DNA of 64,000 nt from Cryptomeria japonica (Eukaryota > Streptophyta > Pinopsida > Cupressales > Cupressaceae): positions 397,070,439-397,134,438 of the forward strand of contig NC_081406.1 in assembly GCF_030272615.1 (NCBI RefSeq), in the 5' to 3' direction. Under the pieces are notes generated by a model. The model was not told the DNA's origin, searched no databases, and saw nothing but the letters and a program-made list of their open reading frames with translations. The stretch's first letter is position 1, and each line of letters begins with the position of its first letter. Positions 9,909 to 23,916 of this stretch are shown one piece after another. A program made the position numbers and the translations under genes.

Positions 9909-10960
9909 TGTTGGTTCCCAAATCAATAGATTACAAAACCCTAAGAGTATGCCAAATTATATAATGAGGTTCCACAAGTGATTTGGCCAATGAACAAGAA
10001 TCTCCCAAAGGAAGATATCTTCTACTCTTTAGGCTCTACTATGCCTTGGCAAGTATACCTTTACTATCAACAATCATTCACTTCTTCGAATGATAATAAG
10101 GTAGATTGAAATCCTCACACAACTTATGAGAGTAAATATCTTCAATAGTTCAATTGTCTCTTGTATCTATTTCATCCTAGCATGAGGATATTGAAATAGA
10201 TAACTAAATAAGAAAACTTCTTCTACTCCTAATACAGAAATGAAAAGAACACAATTTTGAATTTAGTTGAAAGAAACTCTAAGAACATTTAAGATTGGTG
10301 CCTTTCTTGTAGGGTAACAGAGTCTAAACCATATGAATTTGTATTCTAATAATAATTCAAATTGTTTGGCAGCTTAATTATTTCTAACTTGCATAAGCGT
10401 GCATAGATTTAATGTCATTAGGTTCTTTTTAATCCAAATAATCCTTTCAAATTACTATGACCTATTAAATTGATTTTAATTCTTCCCCACAGAAGACAAT
10501 TGAACAAATCACACTAAGTGAGAGAGTTGCTTTGATAAATCAGAAATATCCTTGATGCACTGATTTAAATAATAAGAAAGAAATCAAAATTGGAGATAAC
10601 CACATAATATATATCAGATATAACCCTACAAACAATTGAGAGCAGAATAAGATCCTTGCAATTTATGTTATCACCACTATAAAAAGGTACAAAGATTTGT
10701 TCCCCATGTTCTATCTTATGAGTTATTCCAACCCCTTTATCAGTTTGGATCTCTCCCTTATATAGAAAATGGGAGAAGCAACAAATTTCACACCATTACG
10801 AAATAACCATTCAATTTTCCCATGGGAAAATGAAAGGACATGCCTTTTCATTAAAACAACAAAATAAAATATTAATGTTTGTTTTTAGAAGAGTACAATT
10901 AAAATAAAGACAACATAACAAGAGATAATTAAACATGAGAAAATATAGTGACCATGAATG
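9909..10960 (-). mobile_element. Probable LTR next to the primer-site motif, far end uncertain
   Basis: Starts TGTTGGTTCCC beside the primer-site-like motif. Read on the minus strand it has a TATA-like CTATATAAG near 10760. No second LTR or target-site duplication was found, so the ~10960 border is a guess based on the change in character before the coding-like region at 11094. No ORF of note. Confidence 0.4.
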
Positions 10961-11093
10961 CACTCCTTATCATCATATTGCAAATAGCAGCCCGTGACCA
11001 ATGGGTCTGGTAGGGTTCTATTTTAAGTTGGAATAGTCTTCATGTCCACCGGGCTGGCACTCCATAAAATCAATCATCAGAGGGTTTCAAGTA

Positions 11094-14000
11094 CTAGCTC
11101 TCCCATTGATAAACATCATAATCACTAGGCCATTTATACCTTTGAACCTCTAGAACATTCACCATGTGATCTTTCCATCTCTTATCCATTATGGTACGCA
11201 CTTTTGAGACAAACTTTGTATATCCATTGTTAAGGGTTATCGCCCTGTCTTGAAAGACATCGAAAGTGTGCATTAATGTACTTCTGTTCCCGCATATGAG
11301 TGAGAATATATGGCACAATCTAGTTGAATTCACTTTTACAATCACTGAAGTCTCTGATATGTTTATCCTTGTCTACAATTGAAGGAATAGTCTAGTGTTT
11401 GAATGTGTGGAAGGAATCAATCTTGGCCTTTATCCTTGGTTCTTTTGAAAAAATATATTTAAGTTACTCAATTACATTTTTTACCATTATCTCAATCATT
11501 TTAATAGAAGGGGCAAAACTTGGGTCTCTTTGCAACACTTTACACAATGTGAGTAGAGTATGATGTACTAGTTTCTACCTTTTTGATAGTGGCTCCAATA
11601 TAGGCTTATGTTCCTTGAAAACTTCCAATTCTCTCAATAGTGATTCATACCCTTTGTACATATCCTCTATCTTATCCATGATATATTTTACCCTATGTGT
11701 GAATGTCCTTTCAAACATGTAGATTTTGTTGTGACATGCTTTGTTGGATTTCTTCATTTAGTTTCTTCAATTCTCCAATTTCTTTTATCATACTTTTTGT
11801 TTCTCTTCAACCCATCTTTCAATATCAATACTTTTATCAATTGTCTTTGGTGGTGCATTCTTGTGAAGGACAAGTTCCTTTCTTTGACCGACTTCTCCAC
11901 CTGTCAAATGATCCTTCAATTTAACATAAATTCAATATATAACTTATTGATTTCCTCATTCATATCAATTTGGATCTTCTCATATTCAAGCAACTTTTGT
12001 TGCATGCCCTTTATAACATCTCTTGTAAACATTTCAAAATGCATAGTCATGGTGGCCGCCTCCAAGGGGGAGGAATCTTTGAGTGTTTTCAAAATTGTTC
12101 ACACCTTTGGTCTCTTAGACCATATCAACTAGCTTGGGTTTATCTATGCTGTTAAATCTCACTCATGTTGCTAGAGTTTCTGTTTTGGAGTTATACTCCG
12201 TTCCAATCACTCCCTGCTCTAAGTCAAACTCTACTACCATATTTGGATCTTCATGATGCATGACTTTATCTAACATGAACATTTTCTTTACAGTCATCCT
12301 AGGAATAATCAATACATTTCTTTTTAGTACCATTTCTATAGCTTCTTCTGGGGTGACATCTATTTCATCGAGTCTTAATTCCTTAAAAGTCCTTCTAGAA
12401 ATTTCATTGGTTCTGATTCATCAACATCCATCATGTTCATTTGATTCTTTTCTTCAAACTCTTTCATTTTCATTTTTATCCAAAAACCTTTAAACATAAG
12501 TTTTTTTATGAATTTATTATCTTCTACAAATTTCAAAGAAATTGCAATTCTTTCATCCTCTTCATCTCCTGGTGGCACATTCCCCTCAGTCTAAGCTCAT
12601 TGCCCATGTATCCTCTTCATATATAGGGGGTTACCCTTGTGGATGATCAACTCCCTCTCCCTCTTTTAATGTTGTTAGGGCACTAATGGCTTCATCATTA
12701 TCACATGCTCCTTCATTGTCACCATAGGGCACTAAAGGGATTGGATCATCCTTTTTCTACCTCTTTGGTGGGGAAGGATTGGGTGAAGATTCTTGAACAA
12801 AAATGGCATCCTAAGAATCAACAATTACATCCCCTTTGGGCCTTCTCACATACAATTTGGCATTTTTGCGTGAGGGAGATCTTCTCCAACTAACTTTCCA
12901 TATAGTTTTTCAAAATATCAATATACAAATCAATCCTTTTGAGAATATTAGGTTCCTCAGTAGAAAATCTAGGGAAACTTGGGTCCCTTTTTCTTTTCTC
13001 CTTATCCAATTCTACCAAAATGTTCTATTTCTTTTTCCTTTGCAAAATTTCATCAAATGTAACACAGTTTTTGATAACATCCTCTTCTAGAAAGATTTCA
13101 TGGGTGACACCTAGGTTGGTTAATAATTTTCTCTTAACATGATTGATGTGACCCTCAGGGTCACACAATATTTCCTTGCCTTGTTTCAAAGGATAATTTG
13201 TTTTCATGTAACCCCGGAGTTCTTCAAGCACATCCAACTGAATGAAGAATCCTACACATTTGGCAACATGGGGAAAAAAGGTCCCCTTCTTCTATCTTTG
13301 CATGACCTTATCCATCCACATCATTTTCCACATGAACTCCAAAAAGGCAATTCTATCATAAATAAATACTGGCAATTGATGAAGGGCCAATGAGCATCCA
13401 TATACTCTGATTAAAGTGTGGTCTACCATGTAGAACCAATCACCAAAGTATTATCATTTTCATTATTTATGGTGACAACATATCAACTCAATGATTCAAA
13501 GAATGAAGAATTGAAACAACAAAAACAAATGAAAGTCTTGTAGTCACTGCTTTCACATGTCTTATCCCATATGTAGCACCATATCTACATTGGCATCTTG
13601 TTCACCTTATTATCTACAATGCCCAATTTCAATTTGTTTTCTAACACCTTCCTATTTTGATAGAATATTAGATAACTAAATAATGAATAATATTGGAAAT
13701 TATAGCATTTTCTTTTCTTTAAAATCCACAAACTGCACGTGGATCCTCCTTTCAAGCTCCAAAGCAAAATCAAACTCCAAGTTTAGTTCTTAATTTTGGA
13801 TCCTCATAGCCATATACATCATGACAATTGGTATCTTATCTCTAGTGTCCTCACCCAATGTTTGACACAAAAAAAAAGGTCCTCTAGAAGTAAACTTGAA
13901 ACTAATCAATAGGAAAAGGCTCATTCCCCATAATCTCCACAACTCTATTATTAAAACATGTTTTGTGGTATAGCTAGAGCTCATCCTTTTTGTACATTTT

Positions 14001-14330
14001 CCTTAACGCATTGTAATATTGCTCAAATTCTACCAATTCAACTTTAGTGATGGCCTGCTTGTTTAACATAAAGTAGTCTACAATGGAAAATTTGGTTACC
14101 ACCAACAAAGGTTTACCACTAGGCATTCTCACTGTCCTAGTAACACGGTGATAATTCTCAGCAAGCACTTGAATTAATTCAATGTCAATAAATACATTGG
14201 GCACTATCAACTTGGCCAAATATAGAGTCCAAGGGTTCGAGACTGGAACCTTCCCATCCCTATTTTTATAAAAGTACCAAAATAAATCTCTACCAACTAT
14301 GATAATAATAGTGTCTTTGCACTCTTGCAT
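11094..14330 (-). pseudogene. Long, highly degraded minus-strand coding region of unknown family
   Basis: A chain of minus-strand open segments in changing frames reads like one protein: 13974-14330 (118 codons; motif MPSGKPLLVVTKFSIVDYF), 13790-13984, 13585-13773, 13025-13237 (GKEILCDPEGHINHVKRKL), 12375-12578 (acidic), 11575-11757 (Lys/Glu-rich helix) and 11094-11345. The composition is protein-like rather than random AT-rich sequence, but frameshifts and stops break it throughout. No RT, integrase, protease or transposase motif is visible. It could be an accessory or antisense ORF of a retroelement or a host pseudogene; the diverged repeats upstream (14780-15400) recall the array upstream of the mobile-domain ORF. 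Confidence 0.4.
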
Positions 14331-14779
14331 ACTATACCTGAAATATTTCCTTGATCTAGTATCCTTAGATTATGGTAAAGCATCGGAAAAGACTTTTGAA
14401 GTGGCCTTTTCTTAAGCTTTGATGATTCTCCCTTTTGTTTAGAACTCTCTCCTTTTTAGGCATTGTTGTTTGTCTATTGCCTAGCTTCAATTTAGCTAGC
14501 TATTCTCAAATTATTTGCAATTCAGAGAGTTCCAAGAAATTTTAGTACTTAATTGTTTAAGGTACAAGTGATTTTGTGTCTCCCTTTTCCATCATAGAGC
14601 TCAAATCGTTGATCACTTGAGTGTAGATAAAACTCTTCAAGTGGGAATTCTAAACTTATTTGAAATTTGTGAATGGCATCTCAACATTTATTTCATTCAT
14701 GCCAATTTATCACCTTATAACTGCACCAACCTTTTGAAAAACCTTTGCCATGATGTGCTTACATGATCATCCACTTTCT

Positions 14780-15400
14780 TTTTTGTTTCCCTTTCACTAC
14801 TGTATCACTATCCTTTTCCAAGAACTTATCTTTATTCCTATAGGATTGTAGTAATGGTTACCGCATTATCGCAATGTTCCTTTATACCACTCTTACATCT
14901 CCTATGGTACTGTGATATCATCTTCTTTATTCATCGCTCTATCGTAATCTTGTTTTCCTTCAATCACAAACACCATGCAGTTCAGGGGTAACTTTTTTTT
15001 TTACCAGTTCACTGCAAAGTTTATTGTTACTCAACACATCAATCTTATGGGACTATGGTAACCATTATTATATTACATCTTCTTTACCACTATCTTTTGG
15101 TCCTCTTGAAAGACTATAGCTTGGACCCTATGGTAGCGTGGTGACCATTAAGTCATCTCCTTCTTACTGCGACACTTCCAAATTTTTAATATGTCAAGGT
15201 CGATGACTTGTAGGATTGCGGTGTATTATGTCAACACCTTTTCTCATTACTGTTATCCCACAAGCATTTGATTGTTTTGGGGTTTTATATTTGTGGTACT
15301 ATGATGTGTTGTATTACATTTCTTTTCCTTACCACTGTCCTATGGCCTCCTTGCCATCATGGAATATGGTACTTGCATTATTGTGGTGACCTTGTTAGGA
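14780..15400. repeat. Degenerate ~240-bp quasi-repeats
   Basis: A block reading TTACATCTTCTTTACCACT near 15076 recurs as a diverged copy near 15312, each followed by a TGG(T/C)CTC-like stretch and then a GGTGACC-like block. A weaker copy occurs around 14850-14960. Similarity is partial and judged by eye. Confidence 0.4.
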
Positions 15401-15453
15401 AATTATTTAGCCAATGTGATGAAATGATTGCAGTCAGAGAAGAAAAATTATGA

Positions 15454-16777
15454 ATTTTGCAAGTCATAACAATGGGGAACTGTAATATAAAGGATCTTCA
15501 AAGGTGGTCAAACTTTTCAAAGGGGAATGGGTAAAATGTAGTCTTGAAATTCATAATTGTTCAAAAATTTGGGGGTTATAATAGATAGGAAGATCTTTAA
15601 GACAAGGGTGAAGGGTCATAAGAAGGTCTAAGAAACCATCAAAATATGAAGACATGTCTCTTTACAATATATAATACAATGAAAGTAACAACACAATGAA
15701 ATAAACAATGCTAAAAAAAAACCTTAATGTCTAAATGATAAAGCAATTATGTGATTAATGAAATTACATAAGTAATGAATAAATGCATCTAATGATACGT
15801 AAAGATCAAATTTAGAAATAAAAATCAAAAGTCATACAATGTAAGAAGAGTCTTGTTCACCAAAAATGTAAAGTGTGGAAAATGAGACCAAGGTGAGATA
15901 GTATCAAGACCCACTTTCCAATGGCCTCTCTTTAGGGACACAAAACTACACAAAAATTTGATAATATTTAACTAACCCTTGTCAAAGAGAATCAAATAAG
16001 ATCTTAGGGATTTCGATTCCTTATAATGACCAAAGAATGAATAAGTTTGAAACAATGTTAAACTATGATCAAGATATGAAGTAAATGAGAACTTAGAATG
16101 TAGCAATAGACTAATAAACAAATAGAGATTCTCCAATAGATACAAAAATGGATCATAGGAAATTTGATTGTGTACCTATGAAAGTCATATGGAGCTAAAT
16201 TTGTGAGACCAAGATGGCCAAAATGCTTTGGTATTTTGACCTATAGCTAGTTTATGGAAATTTTCTTTCTAAGGCTAAGACTAAGTTGCAAAATCTATGG
16301 GGAAACCCTGAGGAAAAGGGCTCTCAGAGCTCCTTGTTCTAGATAGGGGTGCCCCAAGAACCCTAGTCCCATAAATCTAGGTTCAAATTATGAGGATAGT
16401 TCTATATTCACTTAGTGAAGGTCTCTTGATCTTCGTGTTTCTGCCAGTGACTTGTAGCTACACACAAGATAAGAGAAAGGGTGTTGTGGATAGGGATTTT
16501 CAGAATGAACCCTAAGTGAAATAGAAAATGAACTTGAATATAATTGTAAATTTTACCTCTTGAAGGAAAGGTTGGATCTAAAATTCAAATGCTTGAATGT
16601 AGATGATTACACCTTCAATAACTGCTACAATGCTCTTAGGATAAGTCCTCCACGTGTTGATGCAATAACATGATAAATCACATAAAATACCTCATGAAAT
16701 CATAATTGAAACATAATATAAAAATATCATGATATAGTTTGTTGTTCCTTGAATAAGATATTCTCTTGAGGAAGAGT
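15454..16777. other. Featureless AT-rich DNA
   Basis: No domain, repeat or RNA gene recognised on either strand. The few open frames are short and look random. Confidence 0.5.
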
Positions 16778-19060
16778 ATATAATGCCCCGCCAGAAAACC
16801 CCGAAGGGTTAAAGCTAAAACACTCAAATGGAGTGAAAATATTTTTTTTTTAAACTTTAATACACAACATTGAGATACATTGGAGTTATCTGTAAGGCCT
16901 TCTCCAAACCAAGCTTTGATTAACTTAGTTGACCATGTTTGACCTATTAATAAATGCTTTATAATTTAATAGAATGGACTATGTTAGACAGATAGATTGG
17001 TGAGAAAGGTAATTGAACCAAGTTATAGAGTTATTGCACCTTGTGGTGTACATTTTGATATGTTATGAATTTGAAATCCTAAAAGATCCATTGATTGGAT
17101 AATCTTGATTTAATGTATGTCAGCTATGTCTAGATGTAGAACGTATATGATTTCATGATTTGATAACATTGATGAATGTTGATGCTTCATTTATATGCTT
17201 TATTATAAAGAACTCTATATGATTCTAGAATAGGATAAATTGGAGATGATGTATGTCATTATTGGATTTGCAGGACTTTATTATGATGATAGAATTAAGA
17301 TGTATGTTTTATGTGTGGACCAAAATTATGAGAATTGTAATAATTGCTTATGTGGATTTAATTGGATATGAGATATGTTGAATTGTTCAAATGTAAATTG
17401 TATGCAAAGTGTTTGATGTGTATTCTAATTTATGTGTTTAATATTATACGAGGTTATTGGAAATTACTAATGTGTATTTGAGTGGCGCAGGAAAAGATAT
17501 TCATGTGACCATGGAAATATTACGGAGAACCAAACCTAGACCTATGTATGTTCTTAAAACCAGGGTTTGTCTATTTGGAGAGACAACACCCCATTTGTGG
17601 TGTATTTTATTCGTAACAGTAAATGATGCATGTGTGTTAAGTGTTATTTAATTGATTTATGTAAAATCTACAAGAGACACGATTTCATGAATAAATTTGT
17701 AAAAGTATTTTCTTTGTGTCACTTGACACGTGTGAATTTATGTTTGAATTTTTAAAATTGTCTCTTGGTGGGAATTGTTTAACTATAGCTTTTCAATTAA
17801 TGTGATGTGATTTCCATAAATGCCTTGGGTAAAGAATCTTTGGGATGGTCAACTTAAGTTTGACCCGAAAATTAACTTCAGAGGGGTTTAAAAGGGGTTA
17901 AATGGACACCTAGGGGTAGTTTAATAGGGTTTCCTAAAGCCCATAAGGTATACCTAAGGGTTAGGGGTAATTTTAGGCAAGTTTCTACTCCCATGTGACC
18001 TTTTAGACACCCTAAAAAGTAGGTTTTCTAAGTTGTGCGAAAATTGAAATTAGAAGGCTTGAGCTAAGTGGTTAACCTTCCTTTTTGAATAAAAGTTCCC
18101 TTTTCCCATTTTACCTTACTTTCCTTTTCAGTTTTAGAAACTTGAGAGAACTCACACTAGTGTCTTCTTAAGCAAGAAAGAGAGATTTTGGGGGTAATGA
18201 CCCACTCTCCATTTTTGGAGACAAAAGAATTTTGCAAAGTAAAAGATAGATTTTTGGATTGAGAATTTGGCTAAGGGTAGAAAGAGAAGAACCGTGGAAT
18301 TGGGCTGCTCATCCTCAACAAAACTAGCATACCTTTGGGTAGTTTAAGGTTGGTTGTATTTTTCTTATACTGATTTTCTTACTGCATTGTGTTTTGAAAG
18401 TAATGGTTGTGTAAAAGACTAGTTTCCGTGCATGTTCTCTTGGAAACTTATTTAGTATTTTATGTTTATACATTGTATATGTTTTTGGGAGTAATCAAGA
18501 CCTCCTACTCTTGGGAGAGAGGAGGATCTTGTGGGTGGTAGAAGTGACAACCCTCAAGTGAGAAACTCTCGTTATGAGAGCGATCACAAGGGAATTTATG
18601 TGACCCTTTCTGCATGGCTTGTTTATGCATTGGGGGTCATAAGGAGGGAAATAAGGCATGAATGCCTTGGGGGGGCATAAAGAATAAGTTGTTGATTATG
18701 TTATACTTGATGTATTTAGTTTGCCATGAGGTGGTTATATGTTTTAGTTTTCCATGAGGTGGCTAATTGTTTTACCATACTTGCAGTCTCCTCAGGGTAC
18801 TTGGTCCACTACCACCCTTGAAAAGACATCACCAATGTGTGGTGTAGTGTAGCCCAGGTTGGGAGTGTGTATTGAGTTTGTGTGTATTCTATCCTCTATG
18901 TTTGCATGTTTGTTACCTGTCTAGGGCTTGGTTCTCCGAGCTCGGGGGTGGCTACTAGTTAGCCTAGGCTGGGAGGTGAGCACTCCATGGTCATATCCAT
19001 TGATTATTTGCTGGTTGTTGGAAGGAACAATTTATGACAAATGGAAATTTGATGGAGTTA
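16778..19060 (+). mobile_element. LTR-like sequence beginning TATAATGCCCC, low confidence
   Basis: The start resembles the TGTAGTGCCCC terminus at 25773 (inverted) and TGTCATGCCC near 21690 (inverted), as expected for a group of Gypsy LTRs with TGTNRTGCCC starts. Purine-rich TTGAGGAAGAG precedes it. The segment 18490-19000 holds moderately GC-rich blocks that loosely match the inverse of 22780-23110. No partner LTR, coding region or TSD was established. A 64-codon frame at 17457-17651 is probably fortuitous. Confidence 0.3.
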
Positions 19061-20082
19061 TTTGTTGTAGAAAACTATTGGAAATATATTTATTATTTGT
19101 TTAAAGTCCTCATTTATTAATAATGAGAGACCTTTTTGTAAAATGATGATAGTGTCTTTTAAATGTTATTTAAAAAAAAAAATGTACTACTTTAGATACT
19201 GCAGCAATGAAGTGAATAATTCTGGATTTAGTTCCTAAAACTTTTGAAATTGGTATTTGTTGAATATATATTATTTTGAAAAGCAAGAAATTTATTTCCT
19301 CCCTTTATGCTTATGAAATACATTAGGAAAATAAAGAAATAATTTAATGATGGCATGCAAGTTACTTTGAATACAAATGTTTCAGTTAATTCCTAATTGC
19401 ATGGTTAAAATTTAAAGGATTCTAGATAAATAAAGTTGCAAAAAATAAAATCACATATTTATTTGTAGAAATTTAAGTCTCAAAATTAAATGGACTATCT
19501 AGTTTTAATAATCACATATGTATATAGTTGCTGTTAAAATTATTGAACTCTGTTATTTACCTTTTTGCAAAAAATAAAATCTAGAGATGAATAGCCTATT
19601 CGATTTAAATAATATCAAATTCTTAAGTTGCTGTATAATTTCATTGGTTTCCTGTCAATCATTATTTCAGAATATAAATCTAAAACAATTTAGTCTACCT
19701 CTGATTTATGGTATTTAACTTTAAAAAAAAAAAAAATACCTTGATTTACATCTAAGAATTAATAATAATCTGTTCTATGTTTTGAGAGGAAAAAAAAAAA
19801 AAATGTATATTGGCTTAAATGAAAGTTTAGCCCTAAATCCTATGAACATTTAAAATATATGCATATAAATAAATAAATATATATATATATATATATTTAT
19901 TTATATTTACATTTAAACTATACATATATAAAGGAATAAATATATATATATATATATATTTATATTTAATTTTAAATTATATTTACATATATATTCTAAA
20001 TTATATATATATATATGTATATATATATATTTAAATATATATAAAATTACATTTTATAAAAAAAAAAAAGAAAAAAAAAGAA
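19061..20082. other. AT-rich flank with short TA microsatellites
   Basis: No coding potential. Poly(A) runs near 19170, 19720 and 19790, and several short TATA microsatellites between 19870 and 20040. Confidence 0.5.
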
Positions 20083-20400
20083 AGGGGTTGGGCACAGGCA
20101 GAACCACTGTGCAATGCACAGTGGATGGTGGGGGTCGAACCCTGTGCACGACACAGTGGTGGCCTTGGCTGACGCCACTATGGGCGTCCATAGTGGATGG
20201 CCCAAGGGCTGCCACTGTGGGCAACCACAATGGGCGTCGCCGCTACGATCGTCCACAGTGAATGGCCCGAGAGCCGCCACTATGGGCGACTGCAGTGGTC
20301 GCCACCACTGTGGTAAGCCACAGTGAGCGGCGCCGCTCCGCCTAAAACCCCCGCCACCATGATCTCTACCCTGCGCGATACTGCCCCTGCGTAGCACAAA
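20083..20400. repeat. GC-rich island built of imperfect inverted repeats
   Basis: GC jumps sharply within AT-rich sequence. The island repeats CCACTRTGG and its complement, for example CCACTATGG-GCGT-CCATAGTGG near 20175-20200 and CCACTGTGG with CCACAGTG near 20305-20325, giving consecutive potential hairpins. A telobox-like AAACCCTAGCCC follows near 20415. Open frames on both strands here follow from the lack of AT-rich stops and are not credible genes. The island at 23850-24130 has the same order: A-rich tract, G run, GC-rich repeats, AAACCCTAGCCC. Confidence 0.65.
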
Positions 20401-20538
20401 TGAAAGGAGATAAAACCCTAGCCCGGGTAGGGTTAGGGTAAGATGAAAGAAGAAAGAGATTTTTTTAAAATGTAGAACAAATTAAAGGATATATATAATA
20501 TTCTATTAGGGTTACACATGTATGATTTTAAATATGGA

Positions 20539-20651
<113 letters not shown>

Positions 20652-20712
20652 TAGATTTAAGAGTTCATTTAGCGTTTATAGAATAAAGAGAAGGGTTTTA
20701 GTAACTACTTAA

Positions 20713-21690
20713 ATATATTTTTTAGATAAGATGTTGAAACATTTATATTTAGAAAATAAATAATGTTTCTATATATATGTGTTTAAATTAAAAAAAAAGA
20801 TACATAGTTAAAAAAATGATTGTATAAATTGTCTATAATGTTAGGATAAATATTTTATTAAGTGTTTATATCTAACATATGTCTCAAAGTAAACATATGG
20901 GTATATTTAACAAAAGAAAAGTTGTTTTAAAATTATATTATTATTGGAGTTAATAATTTAGGAAATTTATTCTGTTGGTAGTTATTTGACTATAGGGAAT
21001 AATTTCAGACCAACTTAATATAGGTTCTAGAGATTAAACCTTATAGAACGGTTTTCGTTATGGGTTTAAATGACCCTTTAGTCGATTTAGTATAAACTAC
21101 ATTTTAATTATGTTAAAATAAAATATAGACTTTCATAAACTAAGTGCTAGGACTAATTTAATTAGTTCCTAAAAGAGATTAATGGTTTTCTATTGGAGAT
21201 TAATTATATCTTCGTCAATTATTTTAGAGAGGTTGATTAAATCAATCTATTGACTCAATTTGATGAGATAATAAAATTAATTCATTTAGTGTTCCAATCT
21301 AAATTAAATTATTAAATAAAAAAAAAGAGTATTAACAGGATGATGGGAACTTGATACTTATTAAATATTGACGTCGAACCAAGTAAATTTATTAATGTCT
21401 ATTTAGTAGAAATGGTTCTAATTAAGTACTAAGAAACATAACGGAAAAAAAAAGGGGGGGGGGGCTCTTGATTGAATTCAATATTATCCTTATAAAATTT
21501 ATCCTTTCCACTTGACAATAGTAGTTATTGTAATATATAATATCAATTAGGAATTTGTTGGGAACAACTTGTTAAGATGTGTCAACTCATTAAGCAATGG
21601 TTAATTGTAATTTAGTGTTTTGTAAAAGAAGAAAAAAAAAAGAAAAAAAATTGTTGGTTGTGTTTTGCCCTAAATTTTGGGCATGACATT
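20713..21690. other. AT-rich DNA ending at a possible inverted LTR terminus
   Basis: No coding potential. Near 21690 the minus strand starts TGTCATGCCC, a possible start of a minus-strand LTR that would contain the GC island at 20083-20400. A G9 homopolymer lies near 21457. Confidence 0.3.
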
Positions 21691-21885
21691 ATCTAATGCT
21701 TAGATAATACAGTGGAAGACTAAACTAACCTAAGGAGTTTCCCAACGTGATTACGTAACTTAACACCTAACTCAACTCGTGACATTTGATCCAATTAAGC
21801 AGGATATCTTATTTACATGCTATTTCTTGAAACATGGATATGATTTGTTCCGTGAATTAATATTATAGAAATTAGGAAGCGTTCA

Positions 21886-22460
21886 TTTATTATGGTTGAA
21901 GATGAGGCTAACATGAGGAAATTTACCAATAGAAGTTAAAATATAGATAACATGTAAATACATCCATTAAGGTTAAAATATGGTTAACTTGGCGAGTCCA
22001 TCCATTTTAATTAAAATATAGCTAACATAACGAAGCTCATTTATTAAGGTTAAAATGTAAATAACCAATTGAGTTCATCCATTATAGTTAGAATATAGCT
22101 AATAAGATGGAGTTCATTTATTAAGGTTCTAATGTGGATAACCAATTGAGTTCATCCATTATAGTTAGAATGTGGCTATTAAGACGAAGTTCACATATTA
22201 AGGTTGAAATGTACATAGCATAATGAAGTTTATCCATTAGGGTTAAAATATAGATAGCTTGATGAGTACATCCATTTTAGTTAAAATGAAGCTAATATGA
22301 TGAAGTTCGTTTATTAAGAATAAAATGTAAATAACTAAATGAGTTCATCCAATTTAGTTAAAATATAGCTAACATAACGAAGTTCATTTATTAAGATTAA
22401 AATGTAAGTAACTAAATGAAGTTCATCCATTAGAATGACAATTTAGGTAATATGACAAGT
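21886..22460. repeat. ~39-bp minisatellite, about 15 degenerate monomers
   Basis: Monomers resemble GTTCATCCATTAAGGTTAAA followed by ATATAGCTAACATGACGA-like sequence and recur about every 39 bp. Alternate monomers carry TTCATTTATT or TTCATCCATT, giving a ~78-bp dimeric order, clearest between 22030 and 22420. Not coding. Confidence 0.75.
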
Positions 22461-23849
22461 TCATCCAATATTTGTTATCCATTCATTACGTTCAATTTTG
22501 CATTAAACTCATACCATGCATCTTGTTCTAAAACGCACTATAATTTCATCATAACTAGAGGAATCCTTTATAGCATACTTATTTTTCATTAACATTACTA
22601 GAGTACATTCCTTCATGATCCATTTATTGTATTTAAAAGTCGCCTACATACATGCATTATGATAATTCTCATCTAATCCACTTATACATTCTATCAAGTT
22701 ATCATCCATACATGCTAGCACTATCCATGGAACATGAGAGACAAAAGCATCACATAACACATAAATGATCTTGGAGTTCACCCCTAGAGGGCTACATCTC
22801 CGGGTCTGCTCAACTGCAAGACCCTTCTCATAATAAATTAAGTTATAGTTACATAGGGTTCACGTCATTTACATTCCTTCCTTACAAGTGAGCACAACCA
22901 ATATATAAACGACTACTTCAGTCAATAAATCCTAAATGATCCCTACATAGAAATGGATCCAACTGAGCATATTTAAAGCTAATACAAAGGTCCATTGTCT
23001 GACGGTACTCTAACTAGGGGCCTGACCATCCTAGGGCCAACCACAATTCAGACAGATGACAGGGTCTAAACAAACATAATAGGGTCTTGCCATCACTTTA
23101 AACAAAGTGAATACAAATAAATTAAACTTGCCATATTTCCATTTGTCTATTTCATAAAACCGAGGAAGAACATAACTAAACCATTTATTTTTACTAAATG
23201 AGGATATCATTAACTTATCAATTTTCCAATCGATGCATTATTAATTTTCTGATATTTCTATAGCATATCATTTAAGTTTTCAGAGTATCTAATATTAAAT
23301 ATTTCATTTTCCAATTACTCCTATACTTTAGTATTCCATTTCTAAATTTCCCAAATGACCTATAACATTCAAATCCAAAAATAATATATCCTTGGATAGT
23401 ATATTAATTTAAACATCACCGAATAATAAATATATTTTATTTCAAAAATCTCCAATACAAAAAATGTTATTCTATCAATTCCCAAAGAGTATTCCCTCAT
23501 TTAAACAGATTCCCAAACTTAAATATTAATCATTATATAATTATTAGCCCCTCGATAATAAAATATAAACAATTAATAATTTAATAATACACGATTTTCA
23601 ATTAAATTATATTATTAATATATATATATATATATATTAATCTCTTTAATAAAATATATATTAATAACAAATTGAATAAATCATAGATTTTGAATTAAAT
23701 ATTAATTAATATATATTTATTAACCCTCGTTAATAATATATATATTAATAATATGTAATATTAAAAATGAAATAAACTATTAAAAAAAATACACTATACA
23801 TAAAAAGGTTTTATTTCTTTTAAGAAAAACTTTTATTAAAAAAAAAGGG
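22461..23849. other. AT-rich non-coding stretch
   Basis: No gene recognised. 22780-23110 is moderately GC-rich and loosely similar, inverted, to 18490-19000. 23580-23770 is almost pure A/T. Confidence 0.4.
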
Positions 23850-23916
23850 GGGAAACACTGCGTGGCCCACCTCCCATCATGGGAGAGATGTGAAGCTCCC
23901 CGAAACTCCCCTCCCT

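Noticed and set aside
20047-20397. 116-codon minus-strand frame and 70-codon plus frame in the first GC island
   Set aside because: Open by composition; the sequence is explained by inverted repeats.
20410-20445. Interstitial telomere repeat
   Set aside because: Only single AAACCCTA/TAGGGTTAGGG motifs occur, not a tandem array; better described as telobox-like.
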